This document shows positions 7,099 to 14,164 of a DNA stretch of 34,571 nucleotides, piece by piece. The translations under genes were made by a program, and so were the position numbers. The first letter of the stretch is position 1; the number at the start of each line of letters is the position of its first letter. A model generated the notes under the pieces. That model ran no database searches. It was not told where the DNA came from and saw only the letters and a program-made list of their open reading frames with translations. Source of the stretch: Bacillus proteolyticus (GTDB lineage: Bacteria > Bacillota > Bacilli > Bacillales > Bacillaceae_G); assembly GCF_001884065.1 (NCBI RefSeq), contig NZ_MACH01000112.1:1-34571 (forward strand). Direction: 5' to 3'.

Positions 7099-8529
7099 CT
7101 ATGCTACCTGATGAGTAGAAGTGGTATACTCATAGACAACACCCAAAATATCAAAGACTGTCTTTTTCTCGTATCGATGAGATTTTCGTCCGTTGTGCTG
7201 TAGGAGGTTAAACAGACGGAGGAGAACCTTTGATAGCTCTTGGGTGTCTTTCTCTATAGCTTGGAAAAGAAGAAGAAAATAATCTTTTATGATATAAATC
7301 GCTTTATATTCGCTTAATTCTCGTTTCTTCTTGATGAGGAGTAATTGGCGCATTTGAAACATGATAGAAGAACAGAGTAGAATGGCAATCAATTGTCCAT
7401 ACAAATGGCACTCCCATCTTTCTGATTTTATCTTTTTACACTGATGAATTTGAAAGAATGATTTCCACGTTTTAAATAAAATCTCGATTTGCCAACGTAA
7501 GGAATACCAGTCATGTACTTGTCCCATCGGGACAATATCTGTAGGAGTATTTGTCATATATACATTGATACCACTGAGTCGTTTACTACGAGGAGAATAC
7601 TTCATTCCTTTCTTTTTTTCTCTTACAGTTTGATCTTGTAATCGTTTTTGTTGTTGTTCTTTTGTTAGCCGATGAACAATTACGCGAGTTGGTACTTTAT
7701 CAGTCATTCCTACATAAGCGTCGGATATTTCATATGTTTGTCCTAGTTGAAGAGAGTTCATTAAGACCTCCATATCTATCTGTATATACTCTGTACCTTT
7801 CTTGATTCTTCCATCTTGAAAATAATCAGGGGTGGGATTTTTTTGATAAATACGTGTATTAGATTTAATACGAGAGATATAGTAAGCCTTTTTATCTTGT
7901 ATATGTTGAAGATCTTTCAAGTGAAAATAACCTAAATCTCGGATACATAAATCATTCGCTGCCACAGTTGGGACACACAAAGAACCATAGGTTCGATCAT
8001 GTTGTTTACCTGGACCTGTATGAATATGTAGGAACTGTCCACTCAAGAGATCATACTCAAGCTGAATTTTCACCCCCGCTGTATGGCTGCACCCTCCTGC
8101 ACCTGGATAAACAGATGAAAATACATCGGGAAGCTGAAATGCAGTTGAATCTAGAATGCGAATACGTTTGAAAATAGAAGTATATGGTGAAGAGAGCCGC
8201 TTAGTTGAAGGTAACTTTTGGTTGAGCAGTTCAGCTAACACTTGTTGTAGAAATTGCACAGCTGTGGCATTAAATCGTTGATTCAGTCCTTCAGGACTGA
8301 TGAGCACTTCTGTTGATGCCTCTAAACAGCTACATAACTGAGTTAAAGAGGTTTTAGCAACATTTTGACTAATCCATACACATAAAGCGACTAAATCTTG
8401 TGCTTGGTACTTACTGGTTCGTTGTACAAAACCAACATCTCTAGCAAGATTTCGTAAGAAATTTGGAGATAAGAAGTTTTGAATTTCTTGAGCAAGTAGT
8501 TGTAATTCATCAGATATAGAAATAGACAT
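7099..8529 (-). CDS. IS231-type transposase (IS4 family)
   Basis: 476 aa, full length for the IS231 group (about 478 aa), uninterrupted. It is a DDE transposase performing cut-and-paste movement. Recognisable parts are the N-terminal domain with SPEGLNQRFN, the first catalytic Asp in RIRILDST (D127), the second in CIRDLGYFHL (D198), and the IS4-family Y-(2)R-(3)E-(6)K signature: Y342, R345, E349 and K356 in WYSLRWQIEILFKTWKS. All catalytic residues are present, so the enzyme looks functional. The ATG at 8529 follows a GAGGGTGGCG-like ribosome site. It lies upstream-inverted relative to the germination operon and is the engine of the cassette that carries the two genes at 8602-9230. Confidence 0.93.
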   Translation of the reverse strand: MSISISDELQLLAQEIQNFLSPNFLRNLARDVGFVQRTSKYQAQDLVALCVWISQNVAKTSLTQLCSCLEASTEVLISPEGLNQRFNATAVQFLQQVLAELLNQKLPSTKRLSSPYTSIFKRIRILDSTAFQLPDVFSSVYPGAGGCSHTAGVKIQLEYDLLSGQFLHIHTGPGKQHDRTYGSLCVPTVAANDLCIRDLGYFHLKDLQHIQDKKAYYISRIKSNTRIYQKNPTPDYFQDGRIKKGTEYIQIDMEVLMNSLQLGQTYEISDAYVGMTDKVPTRVIVHRLTKEQQQKRLQDQTVREKKKGMKYSPRSKRLSGINVYMTNTPTDIVPMGQVHDWYSLRWQIEILFKTWKSFFQIHQCKKIKSERWECHLYGQLIAILLCSSIMFQMRQLLLIKKKRELSEYKAIYIIKDYFLLLFQAIEKDTQELSKVLLRLFNLLQHNGRKSHRYEKKTVFDILGVVYEYTTSTHQVA

Positions 8530-8601
8530 ACAAAAACGCCACCCTCTCGTTTTGAACTTATACCGAAAGAATAGCGTTTTTTTCCACTTTTAAATAGTCT
8601 A

Positions 8602-8988
8602 TTAAGAGTTGTTTCTTGAAACGAATATATGACTTATTTGGTAAACGATAGGATATAAGAAAACCAGAAAGATTAACGGTTTATTATGCATATGGCTAAA
8701 ATTCCATGTTCCTTCTGATAAAAATAAAGTACCTAAAGTTAATACATACATTACAAAACAGCAAATTGATAAGCTTTTCTGTCTGATATGTAAAAACATT
8801 TCATCAATAAAATTCTCGCTCGCTTTTTTACCTTTCAAAATTCTCTTCATAAATAATGATTGCAAAATGATTGTTGCTACAAATAACGAGGTTATAGAAA
8901 TCTGTTGTTTCTCATACCATTCAAAAGCAAGTAAACCCATAATCACAATGTATAAACAAGTAAATAAGATATTAATTCCATTTTTCAT
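8602..8988 (-). CDS. Small four-helix membrane protein, cassette passenger
   Basis: 128 aa with about four hydrophobic segments (near residues 7-22, 32-47, 72-91 and 103-120). The loop KKASENFIDEMFLHIRQKS lies between the second and third. The start at 8988 has GGAGTAGAGACAA in front. It begins 17 bp after the stop of the XRE gene at 9006, so the two are one operon. Pairs of an XRE regulator and a small membrane protein of this shape are common in Bacilli (usually uncharacterised). It could be the regulator's target or a partner that controls its activity. No enzymatic motif is seen. Its position inside an IS231-type element makes it a mobile passenger. Confidence 0.75.
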   Translation of the reverse strand: MKNGINILFTCLYIVIMGLLAFEWYEKQQISITSLFVATIILQSLFMKRILKGKKASENFIDEMFLHIRQKSLSICCFVMYVLTLGTLFLSEGTWNFSHMHNKPLIFLVFLYPIVYQISHIFVSRNNS

Positions 8989-9005
8989 TTGTCTCTACTC
9001 CTTAT

Positions 9006-9191
9006 CTAGATTTTATAAATAAATAATTGATCAACCGTTACACCAAGGGATTTAGCTAAATTAAAAGCAAGTTCTAATGTAGGATCATATTTGTTATTCT
9101 CAATCGCATTAATCGTTTGTCTTGAAACATGACATAATTTAGCTAAATCTTCTTGGGAAAGCTTTTTCTCTTTACGTAAAATACGAATTAT
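9006..9191 (-). CDS. XRE-family repressor (YozG-like), cassette passenger
   Basis: A compact Cro/CI-type helix-turn-helix protein of 61-74 aa. The core is IIRILRKEKKLSQEDLAKLC, HVSRQTINAIENNKYDP, TLELAFNLAKSLGVTVDQLF, the classic XRE layout with no effector domain. The frame is open from ATG 9230; M at 9212 has AGGGGTG upstream and also fits. I give 9191 (MENIIRI...) as the minimal protein because homologues start there, so the true start may lie up to 13 codons further upstream. Two 18-bp palindromes flank the promoter upstream, suggesting autorepression. The gene leads the two-gene operon with the membrane protein. Confidence 0.85.
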   Translation of the reverse strand: MIRILRKEKKLSQEDLAKLCHVSRQTINAIENNKYDPTLELAFNLAKSLGVTVDQLFIYKI

Positions 9192-9224
9192 GTTCTCCAT
9201 TTTTATGAACATCACCCCTAATTT

Positions 9225-9242
9225 TGTCAAAAACTTTTTACA
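9225..9242. promoter_or_regulatory. Operator O1 of the passenger XRE operon
   Basis: On the minus strand TGTAAAAAGTTTTTGACA, an 18-bp near-palindrome almost identical to the copy at 9271-9288. It lies downstream of the probable promoter, next to the ribosome site. Confidence 0.55.
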
Positions 9243-9247
9243 TTATT

Positions 9248-9276
9248 AGTTTATATAATTCCATTATGAATGTCAA
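9248..9276 (-). promoter_or_regulatory. Sigma-A promoter of the passenger operon
   Basis: On the minus strand TTGACA (9276-9271) followed by TATAAA after 15 nt or TAAACT after 17 nt. The -35 hexamer is part of operator O2. Confidence 0.5.
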
Positions 9277-9288
9277 AAGTTTTTTACA
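9271..9288. promoter_or_regulatory. Operator O2 of the passenger XRE operon
   Basis: On the minus strand TGTAAAAAACTTTTGACA, 46 bp upstream of O1, overlapping the -35. The pair frames the promoter as expected for an autorepressed XRE gene. Confidence 0.55.
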
Positions 9289-9387
9289 TTTTTAAAAAAC
9301 AAACGATAGTCCTCCTACATCTTAGATAGAAAGAATACCGTTTTTTTCGTTTTGGAGGTACTCTAAAATATTAGCTTGATAGCGATG

Positions 9388-9398
9388 TGGTGGTACCC
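9388..9398. other. 11-bp IS231-type target segment between two IS ends
   Basis: TGGTGGTACCC separates the right end of the cassette (9387) from the left end of the miniature element (9399) by exactly 11 bp, the same arrangement as at 145-155. Confidence 0.45.
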
Positions 9399-9527
9399 CA
9401 TCATCATCAAGTTAAAAAACTAATTATCCCCCAAAACGCAAAAAACGAGCTGAATTCAAATAAAAAACTGTATAGAGATAAAAATTTCGTTATGGGGGTA
9501 CTTTAAAATCTTAGCTTGATGGGTATG
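9399..9527. mobile_element. Miniature IS231-type element (129 bp)
   Basis: The left end CATCATCATCAAGTTAA (9399-9415) and right end (reverse complement CATACCCATCAAGCTAAGA, 9509-9527) are IS231-type terminal repeats facing each other. The inside holds no gene but has the leader hairpin of IS231: ATCCCCCAAAACG near 9426 and CGTTATGGGGGTAC near 9489. It looks like a non-autonomous, MITE-like derivative mobilisable by an IS231 transposase. Confidence 0.55.
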
Positions 9528-9838
9528 ATATGGTGCTCCCATGAGGGATTAATGATTATTGAGTCTAAAATACAACACCTCTTTAAAGGTGAATGGATTT
9601 CTTGAGGTGAAAATAATAAAGTTACAAGTGAGTTTTGGGAACAGAATATATAAAATTTGGTTACATCCCGGCTAACTAAACCAGTATAATCGCTCATCAT
9701 TTACCCTTTTTTCTGTTTATAAAAACATTGAAGATGAGAAGTTTAAGTATTATATAGTGAAAAATAAGAAGGATATTTTTCACTGCCTTAAAAAGTTCCT
9801 TAAGAAATAAATTCAAACATAAAAATAATTAAATGTAT
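9528..9838. other. Decayed sequence without intact gene
   Basis: Short open stretches with coding-like codons are visible on the plus strand, for example one ending at 9810 that reads [20 protein letters not shown], and around 9586-9680 a frame broken by several stops (GENNKVTSEFWEQNI). None has a start or an identifiable family. I read this as gene debris next to the IS elements. Confidence 0.35.
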
Positions 9839-9940
9839 AGAAATCATAAGGCTGCAAGGCGATTCTTTAAGAAAGCTTTGCGGTCTTTTCATGTCTCTAA
9901 TACCTGGGTCATTATAGTTGATAAAAATCCAGCACTTTTT
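9839..9940 (+). pseudogene. IS6-family (IS240-like) transposase fragment
   Basis: The plus frame reads RNHKAARRFFKKALRSFHVS then NTWVIIVDKNPA. This matches the central IS240 transposase region, including the second catalytic Asp in VDKNP; compare RDKQAAKCFFKKALAFPYVS and RVITVDKN in the element at 32534. Both flanks leave the family at once, so only about 34 codons remain. Confidence 0.75.
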
Positions 9941-9978
9941 CCTTTTTTGTAAAAATGCGTTAAAAAAATGAGTTTTGA

Positions 9979-10128
9979 TTTGAAAACGGCTGTCCAAATC
10001 GGTTTATTTTGCGTTTTGATGAAGAAGTTAATACAATAGGTCTTATTCATTATAAAACGCATGTAAAGATAGATACAGGCTTTACATGTGTTTTTAGGGA
10101 AAATGAAAAGGGTACTCATTATTTATGA
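9979..10128 (+). pseudogene. Unidentified 3' gene fragment
   Basis: A frame open between TGA (9976-9978) and TGA (10126-10128) with good codon use: NRFILRFDEEVNTIGLIHYK then THVKIDTGFTCVFRENEKG. No start codon with a ribosome site precedes it, though a bare TTG occurs at 10009. I do not recognise the family. It overlaps the end of the ribbon-helix-helix frame on the other strand by a few bases. Confidence 0.3.
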
Positions 10129-10263
10129 CTTAAATTCTTTCTCTACGAACTGGCGAATTGCTTCATTTCGATTCTTCAGCCTATTTTCATGCCAATAATT
10201 CTCTATTTGTTCCACTTGTTCTTTTGTGAATGTAACTAAATTTTCATGTATGGGGAAAGCTTG
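10123..10263 (-). pseudogene. Ribbon-helix-helix-type protein, start missing
   Basis: The minus frame ends at TAA (10123-10125) and reads HENLVTFTKEQVEQIENYWH then ENRLKNRNEAIRQFVEKEFK: a beta strand, a helix, a NRNEA turn and a second helix, the pattern of CopG/Arc-type DNA-binding proteins. The frame has no ATG, GTG or TTG before HENL, and a stop lies at about 10264. The upstream part has been replaced by the promoter region of the AbrB-like gene. A product starting at an internal GTG would lack the DNA-binding strand. Confidence 0.5.
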
Positions 10264-10280
10264 TTATAATAGTGGAGAAT
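10262..10280 (+). promoter_or_regulatory. Promoter -10 of the AbrB-like gene
   Basis: TATAAT occurs at about 10265-10270, some 50 bp before the start codon. No good -35 hexamer is present 17 nt upstream (TTTCAT). Confidence 0.4.
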
Positions 10281-10321
10281 AACTTGGGCACAATTGATAA
10301 TGAAATGGGGAAAGACGCTAG

Positions 10322-10600
10322 ATGAAAGCAACCGGAGTGACTAGAAAAGTAGATGATTTAGGGCGTGTGGTAATTCCAAAGGAACTTAGAAATACGCTAG
10401 GTATTAAAGAAAAATCACCATTAGAGATCTTTGTAGAAGGTGAAGACATTGTTTTACAGAAATATCAGCCCGGTGGTGTTTGTGCATTAACAGGAGAGGT
10501 ATCGAATCATAACATATCATTAGCAAACGGTAAGATAACATTAAGTCCAGAAGGTGCAGAACTATTAATGAAAGAAGTAGAACAGTACCTTGTAAAATAA
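10322..10600 (+). CDS. AbrB/Abh-like transition-state regulator
   Basis: 92 aa, the length of AbrB and Abh. It is a DNA-binding global regulator of the swapped-hairpin type: residues 1-50 (MKATGVTRKVDDLGRVVIPK, ELRNTLGIKEKSPLEIFVE) form the DNA-binding domain with the conserved RKVDxLGRVVIPKELR; the C-terminal half (GGVCALTGEVSNHNISLANG) is the AbrB-type oligomerisation domain. It differs clearly from the chromosomal AbrB sequence I remember (MKSTGIVRKVDELGRVVIPI), so it is a paralogue; such paralogues are common on B. cereus group plasmids and may alter transition-state gene control. The ATG at 10322 follows GGGGAAAG. It stands alone between debris and a minus-strand cluster. Confidence 0.93.
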   Translation: MKATGVTRKVDDLGRVVIPKELRNTLGIKEKSPLEIFVEGEDIVLQKYQPGGVCALTGEVSNHNISLANGKITLSPEGAELLMKEVEQYLVK

Positions 10601-10821
10601 GTGGCTCCTTTCAAGGGACTTTTATTAAAATTAATATAGTAATTTCGTGTATCGTAATATTTATAAAAATATTTACCAAAAATAGAATCAATTTCATTCC
10701 TTTTTGTAAAAATTTAGTTAGTTTATATTTTCGTATCGGTTTTAGAAAAATAAAAGCTGGCAGAATTTATCGCATTCTCTGAACGAAAATTACATGAGAA
10801 ACATATGTGAAAAGGAAAAAA
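10601..10821. other. Intergenic, no gene recognised
   Basis: A weak hairpin (near TGGCTCC and GGGAC, then TTTTATT, 10602-10625) may end the AbrB-like transcript. The remainder is AT-rich and shows no coding signal. Confidence 0.35.
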
Positions 10822-10873
10822 TAATAAACAGGCTAGTTAGTCCATTATAAGGGCTAACTGGCCTGTTTATTTA
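10822..10873. terminator. Bidirectional terminator between convergent units
   Basis: AATAAACAGGCTAGTTAG...CTAACTGGCCTGTTTATT forms a stem of about 20 bp with one bulge, with A-rich sequence before and TTTA behind. It separates the AbrB-like gene (plus) from the minus-strand cluster. Confidence 0.75.
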
Positions 10874-10919
10874 CTAAAGTGAACCTTGATAAATGAAATA
10901 AATCTCGGCTGCCCCCCCA

Positions 10920-11147
10920 CTAATCACTCTCACCTGAATACACTTTTAAGTGTTCCATTGCTATAGACATGGCATGTTTTTCTGTATCAATTAACGATAA
11001 CCCCTGCTTAATAGGGGCCCAATACTCATATCCGTAATCCTCAAACCACGCAAAAACTTCTGTAGTGTAAAAACCATCATTTCGTTTGATAACTTGAACT
11101 TTGTATCTTTTACTTGTGGAAATAATCTCTTTAATAATTTCTTCCAT
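10920..11147 (-). CDS. Hypothetical small acidic protein (75 aa)
   Basis: 75 aa starting at ATG 11147 behind AGGGAGATAGACA. The product MEEIIKEIISTSKRYKVQVI, with FAWFEDYGYEYWAPIKQGLS and a helical end (KHAMSIAMEHLKVY), looks like a small alpha/beta fold with several Tyr/Trp residues. No signal peptide or membrane segment is seen. I do not recognise the family. It lies downstream of, and in the same direction as, two probable immunity-like genes (11308-12268), and small acidic proteins of this kind often accompany toxin-immunity loci, so an immunity role is possible but unproven. The gap upstream (11148-11307) has no further gene. Confidence 0.65.
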   Translation of the reverse strand: MEEIIKEIISTSKRYKVQVIKRNDGFYTTEVFAWFEDYGYEYWAPIKQGLSLIDTEKHAMSIAMEHLKVYSGESD

Positions 11148-11307
11148 TGTCTATCTCCCTCTACCTTTTATCCAGAGTGTACCACATCAAGAATATAGAT
11201 GATGAAAGGTATTTTGATTGCATAAGGTATTCTTATTAAGCTTACATAATAGATCATTATCAGCATCAATATATCTAGAAACAAAAAAATTCTTTGTATG
11301 TTGGCTG

Positions 11308-11775
11308 TTAAATACGGTCTTTTCCAAAACCAATCATGATTTCACCTTCATGGTAAAATTTTACAACAAAATTATTTGGACAAAAAAGATAAGTGTCGCT
11401 ACCAACCGCCGTTACATCATCAATATTATGTAATACATCGTGTAAATTTGCATAGAGAGCAGGAATAGGTCCAGTACTCCATAAGATATAGACTTTACTT
11501 TCAAATGGGATAAGATGAGATATTTGATCGATGGAGTCAATGGTATGTTTAAGGGCAACCTTATTCCAATTAATTCGTCCCCACCATTCAAAAGGGTAAG
11601 AGTTATTTAATAATTTGTATATTTCTGATCCTCTTTCAGGAGATAATTCTTTAGTTTCCGTACCTAACACGCAGACGCATTCGTCATATAAAGCACCATA
11701 AGTAGGTTTGTGCTTTTTTCTATTTGCTTCAAGAAGTTCTAAGAGTCTTTGAGACCTGTTGTTTTTATTCATCAT
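11308..11775 (-). CDS. YxiF-like protein, possible orphan immunity protein
   Basis: 155 aa from ATG 11775. The middle contains SYPFEWWGRINWNKVALKH; the EWWGRI(D/N)W motif recalls B. subtilis YxiF, a small cytosolic protein encoded in the wapA region, where toxin and immunity genes cluster. No signal peptide or membrane segment. The start overlaps the end of the upstream gene by 11 bp, showing an operon. The family assignment rests on one motif from memory; an immunity function is inferred from gene company and is not shown by the sequence. Confidence 0.6.
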   Translation of the reverse strand: MMNKNNRSQRLLELLEANRKKHKPTYGALYDECVCVLGTETKELSPERGSEIYKLLNNSYPFEWWGRINWNKVALKHTIDSIDQISHLIPFESKVYILWSTGPIPALYANLHDVLHNIDDVTAVGSDTYLFCPNNFVVKFYHEGEIMIGFGKDRI

Positions 11776-12268
11776 TTAGCACACCATAAGGTAAATGAAA
11801 ACACATAATAAAATCTTTATAAATAGATAAAAACTCTTTTATTTCTTGGCTAATATCTTCTAGATTCCCATATATATTATCTTCGGCTAAATTTATTTCC
11901 TCATTAAAATTATACAGCTGTTTATCTACATTATCGAACCCTTTACAGCAATTATTATGTATCAAATTAGATATAAAAGGTTTTATTTTCAGTACATTTT
12001 CTTCATTTATAATAAATTTCTCCCATAACAGTCCCAGTATAATTTTCACCGGTAATTTTTCATCATATCTTCCCTTTATGTTTTTTAATTTAGATGCAAT
12101 ATCGACCAATTTATCATTACTGGATAAAGAAACGTCTATAATTTCATTCGCAGGACTATCTAGTGTTTCAATAGTATGATCAGCCCAATTAATTACATCA
12201 TTTTTTGAAAATAAACCAATTTGTAATCCTATTCTAAAAACCTCAGCCATTTCTTTTGTTTTAACCAT
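11765..12268 (-). CDS. Hypothetical helical protein, possible immunity protein
   Basis: 167 aa, start ATG at 12268. It opens with MVKTKEMAEVFRIGLQIGLF then SKNDVINWADHTIE, is predicted all-helical and acidic, and has no signal peptide or membrane helix. The N-terminus resembles small immunity-like proteins of polymorphic toxin loci that begin with a helix followed by GL(F/I)SxxDVIxWAD, but I cannot name a Pfam family. It is the first gene of a minus-strand operon with the YxiF-like gene (11-bp overlap). No toxin gene lies in the window next to it, so if the role is right these are orphan immunity genes. A ribosome site (AAGGAG-like) lies near 12275-12281. Confidence 0.6.
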   Translation of the reverse strand: MVKTKEMAEVFRIGLQIGLFSKNDVINWADHTIETLDSPANEIIDVSLSSNDKLVDIASKLKNIKGRYDEKLPVKIILGLLWEKFIINEENVLKIKPFISNLIHNNCCKGFDNVDKQLYNFNEEINLAEDNIYGNLEDISQEIKEFLSIYKDFIMCFHLPYGVLNDE

Positions 12269-12403
12269 ATATATGACTCCTTAGATTTTTAGATAAGCAT
12301 ACACCACTTGGACATTTTTTATAAGAGCCTAATAAAAAATTATCTTGGATGCAAGAGGATTTTTTTATTGGGAATAGTAAGGATGAGGGGAGGTGCATTA
12401 CAT

Positions 12404-12508
12404 ATGGGAAAAGGTAGAAGTAATAATGCTGGTAAAAAACAACCGAATTTCGATGATTCGTCTAATTTCGCTAAACAAAGCCAACCGACAGAAAAGAAGA
12501 AGAAATAA
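12404..12508 (+). CDS. Small basic hydrophilic protein (34 aa), spore-protein-like
   Basis: ATG at 12404 is chosen because GGGGAGGTG lies about 9 nt upstream; the frame extends further upstream to 12308 but without such a site. The product MGKGRSNNAGKKQPNFDDSS and its Lys-rich end resembles minor small acid-soluble spore proteins in composition (Lys, Asn, Gln, no hydrophobic core), but I cannot match it to a named Ssp protein. A perfect terminator follows right behind. The IS605-type element starts immediately after that terminator. Confidence 0.6.
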   Translation: MGKGRSNNAGKKQPNFDDSSNFAKQSQPTEKKKK

Positions 12509-12509
12509 G

Positions 12510-12545
12510 AAAAGGAGCTCTCTTTATCAAGAGAGCTCCTTTTTA
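12510..12545 (+). terminator. Strong terminator of the 34-aa gene
   Basis: AAAAGGAGCTCTC, 8-base loop, GAGAGCTCCTTTT: a perfect 13-bp stem with T run. The transposon left end begins within its T run. Confidence 0.85.
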
Positions 12546-12796
12546 ACGCATTATTCGAAAGAAGTTTCCTTCCTCAAGCGCGTGAAGGACGATAGTCTGG
12601 CGGTAGGTGGGAGATGAATTTCGGTTTGGCGTAGCCAAATATTTGGTTTTCCTATTTATTTCGGCTCTGATATAATCAGTCTTATAAAAGGTAAAGTTTG
12701 GTATAACAATGAAATTAGATAATCATGTAGTGTTCAGGCTGTGTTATCAACGTCATAGCTTATGGGAAATGAAGGCGAAAAGTGAGGTGAACTGAT

Positions 12797-13909
12797 ATGA
12801 CAAAGCAGAATAAGGCGTACAAATTTCGTCTGTATCCAACAGAAGAACAAGCACATCTGATCTGTAAAACTTTCGGGTGTGTACGATTTGTGTATAATAA
12901 AATGCTGGCTGAGCGGCAAGAAATATACGAAACATACAAAGAGAACAAGGAAGAACTGAAGAAACAAAAATTCCATACTCCTGCGAAATACAAAGTGGAG
13001 TATGAATGGTTGAAAGAAGTCGATTCATTAGCATTGGCCAACGCTCAATTAAACTTGCAAACTGCGTATAAGAATTTTTTTAGTGGTCAAAGTGAGTTTC
13101 CTACATTCAAAAGTAGAAAAAGTAGAAAATCTTATACAACGAATCGAGTAAACGAAAATATTATGTTATTTCATGGTTATATCAAATTACCGAAATTGAA
13201 AATGGTGAAATTGAAGCAACATAGAGAGATACCACAAAACCATACCATCAAATCGTGCACGATTTCGATGACACCAACTGGTAAGTATTACGTGTCTATT
13301 TTGACCGAATATGAAAAAGAAATCGCTCAAAAAGAAGTAGAACGTGTAGTTGGATTAGACTTCGCAATGGCTGAATTGTACGTGAGTAGCGAAGATGAGA
13401 AAGCCAATTATCCTCGCTTTTATCGTCAGATGTTAGACAAATTAGCAAAGGCACAACGAGTATTAGCAAGACGTGTGGAAGATTCAGCGCGCTGGAATCA
13501 ACAACGCATTCGTGTAGCGAAGTTACATGAAAAGGTCGCAAATCAACGAAAAAATTTCCTTCATCATAAGTCTAAAGAATTGGCTACTCATTTTGACGTT
13601 GTAGCAATCGAAGACTTACATATGAAAGGAATGTCACAAGCGCTTCGCTTTGGTAAGAGTGTAGCGGATAACGGTTGGAGGATGTTCACGACATTTTTAT
13701 CATATAAGCTACAAGACCAAGGAAAACAACTTGTAAAAATAGATAAGTGGTTTCCTTCTACAAAGATGTGTAGTCATTGTGGAAACAGAAAAGATATGTC
13801 ACTATCTGAACGCATGTATGAGTGTTCGTGTGGACTAACAATAAGTCGTGACTATAACGCAGCTATCAATATCAAAAAGGAAGCGATCCGCTTATTAGCG
13901 TTGGCATAA
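12797..13909 (+). CDS. tnpB: TnpB, RNA-guided nuclease of the IS605 group
   Basis: 370 aa and complete. TnpB proteins are omega-RNA-guided DNA endonucleases, relatives of Cas12, that help keep the transposon at its site. The N-terminal part shows KAYKFRLYPTEEQAHLI and FGCVRFVYNKML. The split RuvC site is intact: D188 in VVGLDFA, E272 in VAIEDLHM and D352 in ISRDYNAA. A zinc ribbon lies between the last two (C325, C328, C343, C345: MCSHCGN...YECSCG). The start at 12797 follows AAGTGAGGTGAACTGAT. All catalytic residues are present, so it is probably active. Fragments of two other, different tnpB genes lie at 17231 and 34313. Confidence 0.93.
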   Translation: MTKQNKAYKFRLYPTEEQAHLICKTFGCVRFVYNKMLAERQEIYETYKENKEELKKQKFHTPAKYKVEYEWLKEVDSLALANAQLNLQTAYKNFFSGQSEFPTFKSRKSRKSYTTNRVNENIMLFHGYIKLPKLKMVKLKQHREIPQNHTIKSCTISMTPTGKYYVSILTEYEKEIAQKEVERVVGLDFAMAELYVSSEDEKANYPRFYRQMLDKLAKAQRVLARRVEDSARWNQQRIRVAKLHEKVANQRKNFLHHKSKELATHFDVVAIEDLHMKGMSQALRFGKSVADNGWRMFTTFLSYKLQDQGKQLVKIDKWFPSTKMCSHCGNRKDMSLSERMYECSCGLTISRDYNAAINIKKEAIRLLALA

Positions 13910-14051
13910 ATAGTAACAAAATAACCTTTGGAACAAGGGAGTTAGTTCGGCTGTTTTAAGACAAATTCGTTAGCTATCAAAAGTAACGACTAACCGAGAA
14001 GCCCCCACTTCAAGTAAGCTCGTAAGAGATACTAAGTGGTGGGTAGTTCAC
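13910..14051 (+). ncRNA. Predicted omega-RNA scaffold region of TnpB
   Basis: In this group the guide RNA is made from the 3' end of tnpB and the right end, with the guide taken from the first bases outside. Here 13910-14051 contains complementary parts (GTTAGTTCGGCTGTT near 13941 with GACTAACCGAG near 13988) and the terminal stem at 14002-14043. The guide would begin at 14052 with AAATATGCTATATTATC. The assignment is by analogy. Confidence 0.55.
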
Positions 14052-14164
14052 AAATATGCTATATTATCAGCTGCATGTCCTATACGAAAAATCTCCGTAA
14101 GCATATATTAATTTAGGTAAAAGCTAGTTTTTTACTTAAAATATGTTTTTAAAAGGGTGATAAA

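Larger units (their letters stand above)
6972..9387 (-). mobile_element. IS231-MIC231-like mobile cassette with two passenger genes
   Basis: The left terminal repeat is CATACCCATCAACTTAAGG (6972-6990). A matching but degenerate right repeat lies at 9369-9387 (reverse complement CATCGCTATCAAGCTAATA). Between transposase (7099-8529) and right end sit an operon of two genes (8602-9230) that standard IS231 lacks. The IS231 leader occurs on both sides of the passengers: AAGAATAGCGTTTTT near 8570-8585 and AAGAATACCGTTTTTTTC near 9332-9350 belong to about 50-bp related segments. IS231 derivatives with passengers (IS231-MIC231) have been described in this group. The left flank is GGGTTCCGCCC (6961-6971), a GGG-N5-CCC target; the right flank TGGTGGTACCC (9388-9398) does not match it, so a perfect duplication is lacking. 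Confidence 0.75.
12541..14051 (+). mobile_element. IS200/IS605-group element with TnpB only
   Basis: The left end begins near TTTTAACG (12541-12548) and contains the small hairpin CCTTC-(11 nt)-GAAGG (12568-12588). The right end holds the stem CCCCCACTT (14002-14010) with AAGTGGTGGG (14034-14043) and finishes about GGGTAGTTCAC (14041-14051), a right-end form typical of the group. The same left end occurs as a remnant at 31492. There is no tnpA gene, so movement would need a transposase supplied in trans. The only gene is tnpB (12797-13909). Confidence 0.8.
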
